Positions 35,146 through 43,685 of a stretch of DNA of 64,000 bases are shown piece after piece (within the stretch, counting starts at the first letter, position 1; each line of letters begins with the position of its first letter). This DNA is from Lewinella sp. 4G2 (GTDB lineage Bacteria; Bacteroidota; Bacteroidia; Chitinophagales; Saprospiraceae). The notes beneath the pieces are model-generated. The model saw only the letters and a list, made by a program, of their open reading frames with translations. It was not told the DNA's origin and made no database searches. Position numbers and translations under genes: made by a program. The DNA is taken from the NCBI RefSeq assembly GCF_001625015.1, contig NZ_LVWJ02000014.1:3038001-3102000 (forward strand). Reading direction: 5' to 3'.

Positions 35146-38100
35146 ATGTTGATGAAGCTACTGACTTGCCTTTTGGCAATCCTCCTAAGCTGTACCGTAC
35201 AGGCGCAAATCCTAATTAGTGAAGCCGTCAGCTCAAACGGCCAGTACGAAGATGAGGATGGGGATACGCCGGATTGGTTAGAACTTTACAACCCGGGGCC
35301 GGACATTAATTTACACGGGTACAGTCTGACTGATGAGTTGACTGAGCCAAGGAAGTGGGTGCTACCGGATATAACTGTACCAGCAAATAGTTACCAGCTC
35401 TTTTGGGCTTCCGATAAAGACCGGCGGGAAAGTCTGCACGCTTACCCACTCTTGCAGAAAGGTAGCGTGTGTCGCTACCTCTCACCAGATGCAAGCCTTC
35501 CTGGTGAATGGACGACAATTGACTATAACGATGCTGATTGGGATATCGGAACCACTGATATCGGCAGCACCCAAGCCCTGAACGTTACCACGGAGACTGG
35601 CAGGAATGTAAAATCCTTATTCCTCCGCCAAGAGTTTGTGGTGGATGATCCAACTACGATCACCCAAATGGTTGTGGACCTGGATTTTGAGTCCGGGATA
35701 ATTGCTTACCTCAATGGTGAGGAGATCTACCGCTTCAACATGAGCGGTAACACAAGTCCCCAATCCTCTTCAGTTTGGGTGAGCCCTGTCCTTTCGTTAA
35801 ATGCACGTCCGTTAAAGCGCGTCGTCCTTACTGGAGATGAAGCTGGCTTGGTCGCCGGAAGGAACGTGCTAGCCGTACAAGTCCATTCGGCGAATGAACG
35901 CGGTAGTAAACTCTATGCATCTACCTTTCTAACGGCTTTCACGACGAACCCTCCGCCAACCTCGTTGCCCGTTCCACCGGAGTTAGATATCTTGGCTCCT
36001 GCACCACATCTCAATTTCAAGATCAGTGCTGGCGGGGAGACACTTTACTTATTTGACCCAGAGGGTGAAATGGTTAGTCAACTATCGGTGGAGGGCTTAG
36101 CGACGGATCAGAGTACTGGATATAGCGTTGGGGTAAGCCAGCAACTTTTCTACGGTAAGGGAAGCCCGGGTTACGCAAATCCACTAACTGGTAAACCTCG
36201 AGCCCTTACCGATCGGCCGCAGTTTAGTTTGCCGGAAGGGCAGTACGGAGGTCCAGTAATACTATCCATCGCGGGGAGTGAACCCAGTCAAATAATCCGG
36301 TACACCTTGGACGGGTCAGTCCCAGTAGATTCCTCCGCTTTATATGAGGAAGCACTGACGTTAGAAGAGAATACGGTCCTCCGTGCTCGGGCCTTCGCGG
36401 ATGATGCACTTCCTTCACCGGTAGCGACAGCTACTTATCTGATTGGGACCAGCCACGATATTGACGTCGTATCCCTAGTAGCCGATCCGGAGGGTCTCTT
36501 TGATCCGGTGGTAGGGATTTATTCTTTTGGTGATCACTACACCAACAATAATCCCTATTTCGGCGCCAATTTTTGGGAAGATCGGGAGCTACCCGCTACG
36601 CTATCCATTTTTCCGGAAGACGGGAGTGAAACCTTTCAGCAGGATTTGGGCGCAAAAATTTTTGGTAACTATTCCCGGGCCAACGCCCAGCGATCGTTCG
36701 CCCTCCACGCGCGGGGCAAGTACGGGGATAAGGATATGGACTATTCCTTCTTCGCAAACCGGCCCCACGATGAATACTCCGCCCTCGTCCTCAGGAACGG
36801 TGGTAACGACTGGATGCGCACCCTCTTACGGGATGCCTTCCTGACAAGCTTGATGGAGGGGACTTCGATTGACTTAGCGGCCCACCGCCCCGTTGCCACC
36901 TACCTAAACGGTCAGTACTGGGGTCTGTACAATCTCCGGGAAAAGATCAACGAAGACTTTTTGGGCCAACGCCACAACATCGATCCGGACCTGATCGATA
37001 TCGTAGAAAAGAGTGGGGTCGTCGTAGAAGGTAGTAACCTGGAATACAAAGCGCTGTCTGCATACATCCGCGATAATGACTTGAGTACAGAGGACAATTA
37101 CCAGTACGTCGCGGATCGCATTGACATCGAGAATTACATTCTTTACCACGTCGCCCAGATATACTGGGGTAATCGGGATTGGCCGGGCAACAACGTCAAA
37201 ATGTGGCGTCCCCGCACGGAAGGGGGGAAGTGGCACTGGATAATGTACGATACGGACCTCTCCGCTGGCTACGACAACCGCACTTCTGCGACCACCAATA
37301 GCCTCCGTAATGCGCTGGTAGCCGGTGGTACCCAGTGGCCAAATCCGGATTGGTCAACCCTGCACCTGCGCAACCTGGTCGAGAACGAATCGTTCCGCCA
37401 CCGCTTCATCAATCAGTTTGCCGATGAGATGAATACGCGGTTTGTACCCGGGCGAGTGATCGACCATTTAGGTGACATCAGTTCCCGCATTGCCAGCGAG
37501 ATCCCCTTCACGTTTGAGCGGTGGAACCGGCCAAACGGTTGGACTTTCTGGCTATCAAAGACCAGAACTTATTTCAACCAGCGACCCCCACGGATGAAGC
37601 AATTCATCCTCGATGAATGGAACCTCCCCGCCTACCACGAGGTAACAGTACGCGTCACCGATACGCTGGAGGGCTACGTTGAACTCAACAGTCTTGAACT
37701 GCACGATACGGTTTGGTCCGGTGACTACTTTGAGTCCGTGCCCATACGGGTGAAGGCCGTTGCAAAGGACGGGTACCAATTCAGCCACTGGGAGCTTGGG
37801 TCTACGCTGGAGGCGAATGAACTAACCGTAGACGTTGTGGCACCCCACACCTTTCTTCCCGTATTCACCGAAAAGGTGGTGGGAGTGGCCGATCAACGCG
37901 CGGATAGGTCCGTTACTTTGCTTACGGATTTGACCGTTGGTCCCAATCCAACATTGGGGCTCGCCCATTGCTCGTTCAACCTTTTGCGCAGCACCCGCGT
38001 CAGCGCCCAGGTGTTGGATGTGCACGGCGGGGTACGAGTTAATGTGATTGACGCAACTCTACCAGCCGGTGAACAGCGGCTACCGGTGTATCTTGGCAAT

Positions 38101-38178
38101 CTATCCGCAGGAAGCTATGTTTTGCGCCTTGAAGTAGCGGGAAAGGCCATCAAAACGGTCCCAATTTTCAAGCAATAG
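35146..38178 (+). CDS. Secreted CotH kinase-like protein with lamin-tail domain and T9SS sorting domain
   Basis: A 1010-residue exoprotein. A signal peptide ends near VQAQ. A lamin-tail domain follows (ILISEAVSSNGQYEDEDGDTPDWLELYNPG), then a beta domain with chitobiase-C-like GSEPSQIIRYTLDGSVP at about 380-430. The CotH kinase-like domain spans about 490-720: KIFGNYSRANAQRSFALHAR, LRNGGNDWMRTLLRDAF, YLNGQYWGLYNLREKIN, WHWIMYDTDLSAGY. The end is a T9SS type A sorting domain (VGPNPTLG, then LSAGSYVLRLEVAGKAI). CotH proteins phosphorylate spore-coat proteins in Bacillus; the target here is unknown. A dispersed-motif copy (37991-38008) encodes TRVSAQ inside the sorting domain. Confidence 0.88.
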   Translation: MLMKLLTCLLAILLSCTVQAQILISEAVSSNGQYEDEDGDTPDWLELYNPGPDINLHGYSLTDELTEPRKWVLPDITVPANSYQLFWASDKDRRESLHAYPLLQKGSVCRYLSPDASLPGEWTTIDYNDADWDIGTTDIGSTQALNVTTETGRNVKSLFLRQEFVVDDPTTITQMVVDLDFESGIIAYLNGEEIYRFNMSGNTSPQSSSVWVSPVLSLNARPLKRVVLTGDEAGLVAGRNVLAVQVHSANERGSKLYASTFLTAFTTNPPPTSLPVPPELDILAPAPHLNFKISAGGETLYLFDPEGEMVSQLSVEGLATDQSTGYSVGVSQQLFYGKGSPGYANPLTGKPRALTDRPQFSLPEGQYGGPVILSIAGSEPSQIIRYTLDGSVPVDSSALYEEALTLEENTVLRARAFADDALPSPVATATYLIGTSHDIDVVSLVADPEGLFDPVVGIYSFGDHYTNNNPYFGANFWEDRELPATLSIFPEDGSETFQQDLGAKIFGNYSRANAQRSFALHARGKYGDKDMDYSFFANRPHDEYSALVLRNGGNDWMRTLLRDAFLTSLMEGTSIDLAAHRPVATYLNGQYWGLYNLREKINEDFLGQRHNIDPDLIDIVEKSGVVVEGSNLEYKALSAYIRDNDLSTEDNYQYVADRIDIENYILYHVAQIYWGNRDWPGNNVKMWRPRTEGGKWHWIMYDTDLSAGYDNRTSATTNSLRNALVAGGTQWPNPDWSTLHLRNLVENESFRHRFINQFADEMNTRFVPGRVIDHLGDISSRIASEIPFTFERWNRPNGWTFWLSKTRTYFNQRPPRMKQFILDEWNLPAYHEVTVRVTDTLEGYVELNSLELHDTVWSGDYFESVPIRVKAVAKDGYQFSHWELGSTLEANELTVDVVAPHTFLPVFTEKVVGVADQRADRSVTLLTDLTVGPNPTLGLAHCSFNLLRSTRVSAQVLDVHGGVRVNVIDATLPAGEQRLPVYLGNLSAGSYVLRLEVAGKAIKTVPIFKQ
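37991..38008 (-). repeat. Dispersed 18-bp motif, copy 10 (exact)
   Basis: GGGCGCTGACGCGGGTGC on the minus strand; read TRVSAQ in the CotH protein's sorting domain. Confidence 0.9.
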
Positions 38179-38206
38179 TGAGCCAGCATCTATTCGAATT
38201 ATCCAC

Positions 38207-39226
38207 GTGAAAACAATAACGGCCGAGGAGTACTTTGCGGGAAACTACCCAAGTGGCACCACGCTGTTGGACGTCCGTTCCCCCGGGGAATACACTGCCG
38301 GCAGGCTACCCGGCGCCCAAAGTCTACCCCTCTTTTCGGACGCTGAACGAGCGGAAGTAGGCACGCTCTACAAACAAACCTCGCCCGACGCCGCGCTTTT
38401 AAAAGGACTGGAAATCGCCGGCAGCAAAATGCGGTGGTTGGTCGAGCGAGCCAGGGAACTGGCGCCTGATAATAAAGCTGTAGTACACTGCTGGCGCGGT
38501 GGGCAACGCAGCGGAAGCGTCGCCTGGCTCCTCGAGCGCGCCGGGATGGACGTCACGCAACTCACGGGTGGATACAAAGGTGCGCGAACGTTCATTCGCC
38601 ATTACCTGCAGCACAGTGACCACAACTTTCAAGTACTAAGCGGGCCTACCGGAAGTGGAAAAACTCAGGTGTTGCTTGCCATGGCAGAGCTGGGCGCGCA
38701 CGTTATCGATTTGGAAGGCATTGCTAATCATAAGGGGTCCTCCTTTGGTGCCATCGGTGAAGCGCCTCAGCCGAGTTCGGAGCAATTTGAGAATATCCTC
38801 TTCTCCGAATTAAGGAGTATCCCACCAGGATCTACCGTATATCTGGAGGACGAAAGCCGAATGATCGGCCACGTATACATGCCGGATGAATTCTACGGCA
38901 GACTCGCCGCGGCGCCCGTTACGATGCTGGAGCAACCAAAGGAATGGCGGGTAAATAGATTGGTTGGAATTTACGGGGACGCCGATCCTGATCTGCTAGC
39001 AGGCGCCTTTACCCGCATCCGGAAAAAATTGGGTGGCCAGCATCTGAACAGCGCTCTTGAAGCCATTGAGGCCGGAGATTTGGCGACCGCAGCAAGCATC
39101 GCCCTGGTATATTACGATAAAGCATACCACCACTACGGGGAGAGGAGAAAGGCAAACGTGGTGCGAACCATCGTAGCGGAATCAGCCGATCCGCTTGCAG
39201 TTGCCCAACAGTTGTTGATGACCTAG
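38207..39226 (+). CDS. mnmH: tRNA 2-selenouridine synthase
   Basis: A 339-residue protein starting at GTG 38207. The N-terminal rhodanese domain has LLDVRSPGEY and the catalytic Cys in AVVHCWRGGQRSGS. The second half is a P-loop domain (VLSGPTGSGKTQVL) with VIDLEGIANHKGSSFG and LEDESRMIG, all diagnostic of MnmH/SelU. It replaces sulfur by selenium, via geranylated 2-thiouridine, at wobble U34 of tRNAs. No selD is in this window. The gene ends just before a strong terminator shared with the converging gene. Confidence 0.93.
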   Translation: MKTITAEEYFAGNYPSGTTLLDVRSPGEYTAGRLPGAQSLPLFSDAERAEVGTLYKQTSPDAALLKGLEIAGSKMRWLVERARELAPDNKAVVHCWRGGQRSGSVAWLLERAGMDVTQLTGGYKGARTFIRHYLQHSDHNFQVLSGPTGSGKTQVLLAMAELGAHVIDLEGIANHKGSSFGAIGEAPQPSSEQFENILFSELRSIPPGSTVYLEDESRMIGHVYMPDEFYGRLAAAPVTMLEQPKEWRVNRLVGIYGDADPDLLAGAFTRIRKKLGGQHLNSALEAIEAGDLATAASIALVYYDKAYHHYGERRKANVVRTIVAESADPLAVAQQLLMT

Positions 39227-39254
39227 CTACGCAAATGCGGAATGGATAAATAGC

Positions 39255-39296
39255 AAGCGGGGCTACCAACCTAGTGGTAGCCCCGCTTATTCTTTT
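39255..39296 (+). terminator. Strong rho-independent terminator between converging genes
   Basis: A perfect 14-bp stem (39255-39268 with 39275-39288) around a 6-base loop, followed by ATTCTTTT. It terminates mnmH and, read the other way, probably the T9SS gene at 39314. Confidence 0.9.
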
Positions 39297-39313
39297 GAGC
39301 AAGTAATTTGGTC

Positions 39314-41713
39314 TTATTGACGTACTGCTTTGCCCGTCCAGACTCGCTGGCCGGCGTCAAGTAGTTCCACGATGTAGAAACCCTTGGGTAACGCCTCGCC
39401 GAGTTGAATTTGTCCAACGTTTGCGCCTAATGTTCGGCTGCTCATTTCCCGTCCGTTGGCATCCGTGATGCGCAGCGTTAGCTCACTCGCATTGGGTGCG
39501 GCGTAGCGAACCGTGAAAGGACCGGCGGCTGGGTTCGGATATACTTCGACACCAATGCTGGGATCAATCGTATTACTGGTAGAAGTGCTTAGCTCCTCAG
39601 TCACGAAGAAGCGGTCGAAGCCCGCCTCAACGACGTGGCCGGCGCCGGGGAGGTCACTCGCGGTCACTTCGAGTTGAAGGCCGTCAACTGCCGTAGTGAA
39701 GTCCAATACCTTGAAGCTATCCTGTACCCAAGCCTGAGTGGGTTCCGTGTATTCTTTAACCAGGAAGGTCTCGCCAGTCGCCGTTTTGAGGCTGACGGTG
39801 AGTGCATCATCAGGGCTTCCGTCACCACCAAAGTTGCTGAACCAGTAACTGTAGTGTACCGTCAGTTCACTATTGGCCGGAAGCAAGGTTCCGAAGGCGG
39901 GGGACTCAAGAGTGGTCGTGCCATCGTCAACATCATCATTGCCGACACCACCGCCATCATTACCGGTGACGTAAGCCTTATCCCCTAGGTCATTATCAAC
40001 GTCCGTGCCGGGGTTAGCTAGAATACTGCCGCTGGAGGTGCCGACCGGAACGCCACGTTCCCAATTGCCATCCAGCGGAGTGCCAACAACGAGGGACCAG
40101 CCCAGATCGGTAACGAAGTCATCCTGGTAGCCAGGTACGAGCGCCGCGGAAAGATTCGTCACTTCATTTGCAGCTAAGTTTGACATCTGCTGCGCCTGGT
40201 AACCCCAAGCAGAAAAGGTGACGGTGTAAGTTTGGTTATTCCGCAGGCTTACCCCAGTGATGTTACCACTAGCGTTTGTGGGTGTATCAAAATCGGTGAA
40301 CTCTCCCTGAATGTTGACCAGGCCACCGCTAATGGGCATCCCGGTCTCTGCATCCGTGAGCGTAACGCCAGCATCGAAAAATTGATTGGCCTTTTGCAGC
40401 GTAGTATCCAGCTGGAGGATCTCCCCGTTGACCAAAGTGACTTCCAAGGTAAGCGGCAAGTATTCCGCTTGGCGGAAGGTTACACTGTAAGTGCCACCAT
40501 CCGCAATACCGGTTTTATACTCACCAATCACCCCCGTCATTTCCTGGTTAGGTTGCGCAGCATCAATGGTAACCTCAACACCATTGACTGGGAAACCATC
40601 ATCAGCATCCGTGATGATACCTTGAATTTTGGCGGCGGATTTGTAATCTACGTCGACGACGTACAAACCGGTTTGGCGATCGGACACCAGCGTCAATCCA
40701 CTAGGTAGGTAGGGGTAGGCACCCCAAGCGCCGTTAAAGTCACCGTCGGCCCCAAGGAAGGTGTCGTAGTTGGCGATCTCCACGAGGTTATCCGGGCAAC
40801 TCGCATCGACAACGCGGAGGCCATCCGTGTAGTAGCTGATGGATACGAAATCGCCAATCACGTGGGCATTATGCGGGATGGCACCTTTGTTAAGGGAATT
40901 AACCGGACGGTACTCATCAAGCAGCTTGATATCGTTCTTATCGGAAACATCGTAGGAAGCAACCGGGGCATTTGCCAGCTCATCAGTCGTAAAGACGTAG
41001 CGGCCGTCATCAGTGGACCAAGCATTGTGGGTAAACGAGAAGGGCGTTTGTACGCGGCCCATTTCAACGATATTGTCAAAGTCGCTCACGTCGTAAAGCG
41101 TGAGATCACCACGGTAGATCTCAGAAGCGTACATGGTGTCCTTACGTACCGTTACATCGTGGGAGTAGATAGCGGGGCCGAGTCCCACCAGGGTGGGGTT
41201 CATCGGTGTATCGTTGACGTCAAACATCATGATGCCACCGTCGCGCAAGTCGCGGGTACCTCCGGCGGTAAAGATGATACCGGTCTCCTCGTTGATGAAC
41301 AGGTTGTGGGCCCGTTCAAAGCGAACGGTCTCACCGGGAATATCGTAGGTATTGCGAGTAAAGGGGACCGAATCGGGAAGAAAAGAAAGGTCAAAAGCGG
41401 TAATGCCTTCCGTGCTACCACGTTGATCCGCCACGCTGTAGGCGTAAGTGCCGAACGTTTTCATGTCGCGCCACTGGGAAAATTCACCGGGGATACGCGC
41501 TACTTCCACCACGTTACTTGGGTCCGCTAAGCTGACGAACGAGATGCCATTCACCAGGCCGACAATAGCGTATTCCGTACCGTCCGGGGCAACGTAACCC
41601 CAGATGTCGTTGACGCCCGAATCGTAGGGCAGGTTATCCATCAGGGTGGAATTCAATTGGGCGAAAGCCGTCGTGCTGGTTAGGACCAACAGAAAAAGTA
41701 AAATACGAGTCAT
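39314..41713 (-). CDS. Choice-of-anchor B secreted protein with T9SS sorting domain
   Basis: From ATG 41713 this is about 799 residues. A signal peptide (MTRILLFLLVLTSTTAFAQ) precedes a six-blade propeller-like region of LVIVD type (DSGVNDIWGYVAPDGTEYAIV, AHNLFINEETG, AHVIGDFVSISYYTDGLRVVD). Two carboxypeptidase-regulatory-like domains follow (IQGIITDADDGFPVNGVEVTI and VTLTDAETGMPISGGLVNI), then a jelly-roll (LESPAFGTLLPANSELTVHY). It ends with a T9SS type A sorting domain (VEVYPNPAAGPFTV to WTGKAVRQ). The family is common in Saprospiria and Flavobacteria and has no assigned enzymatic function. Confidence 0.88.
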   Translation of the reverse strand: MTRILLFLLVLTSTTAFAQLNSTLMDNLPYDSGVNDIWGYVAPDGTEYAIVGLVNGISFVSLADPSNVVEVARIPGEFSQWRDMKTFGTYAYSVADQRGSTEGITAFDLSFLPDSVPFTRNTYDIPGETVRFERAHNLFINEETGIIFTAGGTRDLRDGGIMMFDVNDTPMNPTLVGLGPAIYSHDVTVRKDTMYASEIYRGDLTLYDVSDFDNIVEMGRVQTPFSFTHNAWSTDDGRYVFTTDELANAPVASYDVSDKNDIKLLDEYRPVNSLNKGAIPHNAHVIGDFVSISYYTDGLRVVDASCPDNLVEIANYDTFLGADGDFNGAWGAYPYLPSGLTLVSDRQTGLYVVDVDYKSAAKIQGIITDADDGFPVNGVEVTIDAAQPNQEMTGVIGEYKTGIADGGTYSVTFRQAEYLPLTLEVTLVNGEILQLDTTLQKANQFFDAGVTLTDAETGMPISGGLVNIQGEFTDFDTPTNASGNITGVSLRNNQTYTVTFSAWGYQAQQMSNLAANEVTNLSAALVPGYQDDFVTDLGWSLVVGTPLDGNWERGVPVGTSSGSILANPGTDVDNDLGDKAYVTGNDGGGVGNDDVDDGTTTLESPAFGTLLPANSELTVHYSYWFSNFGGDGSPDDALTVSLKTATGETFLVKEYTEPTQAWVQDSFKVLDFTTAVDGLQLEVTASDLPGAGHVVEAGFDRFFVTEELSTSTSNTIDPSIGVEVYPNPAAGPFTVRYAAPNASELTLRITDANGREMSSRTLGANVGQIQLGEALPKGFYIVELLDAGQRVWTGKAVRQ

Positions 41714-41742
41714 CTGGAAGTAAGCTAGGTTAGTGGTTAGCG

Positions 41743-41750
41743 CGAAAGTA
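41743..41750 (-). promoter_or_regulatory. -7-like promoter element for the choice-of-anchor B gene
   Basis: The minus strand reads TACTTTCG, one base from TAnnTTTG, 30 bp before the ATG at 41713. Its surroundings resemble the rplU and ychF promoter boxes. Confidence 0.35.
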
Positions 41751-41871
41751 AGGTTATTACCCGCGCGGGGTAGGGCAGGTTCTCTGTATTTCAGAGTAAG
41801 GGCATTTAGCGGACGAAAACAGTCGCTTAAGCCACGCGTCAAATGAAGCGTCAGATAAAAAATGGCCGGTC

Positions 41872-43014
41872 TTAGCCAACGAACCTTGTCGGCTCGTGCT
41901 GCTGGATAAAGGAAAGCACGTCGGCCGGCTCGTCCGTCAGGTGGAGGAAGTCAGCGTATGCTCTCCCTTCAGCTAATTGCTGAATTAGTGGATACAGATC
42001 GGTCTGCTCCGTATACCGTTCTTTTCCCAGGAAAACCATGGGGCTAACGAAATTATAGGTGCCATAATGGTTTTGGGCCGCATCCATAAAGATCTCCTGC
42101 GTCGTTCCCGCACTGCCGGGTGCATAGACAATTCCGTAGAGCGCGACGGCCAGCAAGGTGTCTTCCCGAATCGAATTACTGAAGTACTTCGCGATATAAC
42201 TGGCAAAAAGATTACTTGGCTCGTGGCCATAAAACCAAGTTGGGATGGCCAGGCTTTCAGCACCCGTCTCGAAGCGCTCCAAAATACTGAGGGCCGCGTC
42301 ATTAAACCCCTCATCCTTATACGTTGGTGCAACTGAGAGCGTGGAGAGGACCCACTGCAATTCCTCTTCACTACGGCCCGCCAGGTAAGCGCCAAGATTA
42401 GCGGCTTCCATAATACCGGGGCCACCACCACTGGCGATGAAGTAGCCGTTCTCAGTTAGCAATTTGGCCGTGCGCAGCGTCTTTTCGTAATCCGGTGAGG
42501 TCCTTGCCGTACCGTGGCCACCCATGATGCCCACGCACTTTCGTTTAGGTAGCCCCGCCGGCGTAAAGTCGAGCAGCCGCCGCAAGCCTTCATCAATACT
42601 GAAGTCGTGGATGCGCTGCCACAACGCCTCATTGATGCTGGGGCAGCGCTTACTGTTTTCGTAGTGCTGGTAGATGTGTAGGTCTACGCTATTGTCTACT
42701 TTCCGGGTATAGCCCTCCATCAACTCCTGCCAGGTGTAGAGCTGCCGTCGGGTGGGCCGGTAGGGAAGATCGGTAGGCGTATGCAGGAAGGAGACACCCC
42801 GACGCCGGAGAATTAATTCATCTTCGAGCGCCAGTTGGCACCCAATGAATAAGGTGCTTTCATTCGCCGGAACGGCCTTCCAATCAATCGACAGACCGCG
42901 GAGATCAATATCAATTAGGGTTGTATTGTGTAGATCGGGCGTTCCAGTCAGTAACCATTCATCGTCGATCGTACGGTAGATGGGGCAGGAATCCAGAGAA
43001 AATTTAGACTTCAT
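41872..43014 (-). CDS. LOG-family protein with N-terminal extension
   Basis: A 380-residue protein. Its C-terminal part carries the LOG/lysine-decarboxylase-like Rossmann fold: CVGIMGGHGTARTS, FIASGGGPGIMEAANLGAYLAGR, and the PGGxGTxxE-type motif as VYAPGSAGTTQEIF. LOG enzymes hydrolyse nucleoside 5'-monophosphates (cytokinin-type phosphoribohydrolase). Family members are usually about half this size. The first 150 residues (LLTGTPDLHNTTLIDIDLRG, HIYQHYENSKRCPS) are an extension I do not recognise. In the motif the second Gly is Ser, a variation in a nucleotide-binding loop. Confidence 0.82.
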   Translation of the reverse strand: MKSKFSLDSCPIYRTIDDEWLLTGTPDLHNTTLIDIDLRGLSIDWKAVPANESTLFIGCQLALEDELILRRRGVSFLHTPTDLPYRPTRRQLYTWQELMEGYTRKVDNSVDLHIYQHYENSKRCPSINEALWQRIHDFSIDEGLRRLLDFTPAGLPKRKCVGIMGGHGTARTSPDYEKTLRTAKLLTENGYFIASGGGPGIMEAANLGAYLAGRSEEELQWVLSTLSVAPTYKDEGFNDAALSILERFETGAESLAIPTWFYGHEPSNLFASYIAKYFSNSIREDTLLAVALYGIVYAPGSAGTTQEIFMDAAQNHYGTYNFVSPMVFLGKERYTEQTDLYPLIQQLAEGRAYADFLHLTDEPADVLSFIQQHEPTRFVG

Positions 43015-43085
43015 TCTTTGGTAAGCTGGGTAGATAATGCCCTATCAAGATGATTTAGGGTGCGCCATTGTTCTAAGCACGGACA

Positions 43086-43685
43086 CTAGAGCAGCAAAAA
43101 GCGCTGATGATGGGCCAAGATCTGGGGCCAGATCAGATCGCCCCCCCGGTTGTTGATGATGAAGTCCGCTGCCGCCAACTTTCGCTCATCCGTCCATTGC
43201 TTTGCTGCCCGGGCTTGGAAAGCCGCTTCGGTGGCGCCGTCACGTGCCATTACCCGACGCATCCGTTCTTCCAGCGGAGCATGGACAACTAGGACGGCCT
43301 CGAAAGCATGCGCGCGTCCAATTTCTAACAGTATAGCCGCCTCATAAAGCAGATATGGAGCATGATGATGACCTGCTCGCCAGCTCTCAGCGTCACGATG
43401 GACGGCCGGGTGTACGAGGGCATTAAGTGCCGCCAACGCTTCGTCGTCACCAAAAACTTGTTCAGCCAAGTAGGTACGATTTAGCTCACCATCCGTCTGA
43501 TAACTGGCTTTTCCGAAGCGGTCCTGTATGGCGACACGAAGTTCAAGGTCTTCTCGCATTAGCCGTTTGGCGGCGGCATCGGCGTAGTACACCGGAATAC
43601 CCAGCCGCTCAAATTCACGGCCGACGGTCGTTTTGCCGGAACCGATGTTACCGGTCAGTCCAATTAAAGGTGGGCGTTTACTCAT
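43086..43685 (-). CDS. coaE: Dephospho-CoA kinase
   Basis: A 199-residue P-loop kinase. Walker A is IGLTGNIGSGKTTVG. GIPVYYADAAAKRLM carries the conserved Asp that follows the beta-strand; LNALVHPAVH and YEAAILLEIG are typical CoaE regions. It phosphorylates the 3'-OH of dephospho-CoA in the last step of CoA synthesis. It overlaps the end of the upstream TonB-dependent receptor gene by 8 bp, so it is likely co-transcribed with it. Confidence 0.95.
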   Translation of the reverse strand: MSKRPPLIGLTGNIGSGKTTVGREFERLGIPVYYADAAAKRLMREDLELRVAIQDRFGKASYQTDGELNRTYLAEQVFGDDEALAALNALVHPAVHRDAESWRAGHHHAPYLLYEAAILLEIGRAHAFEAVLVVHAPLEERMRRVMARDGATEAAFQARAAKQWTDERKLAAADFIINNRGGDLIWPQILAHHQRFLLL

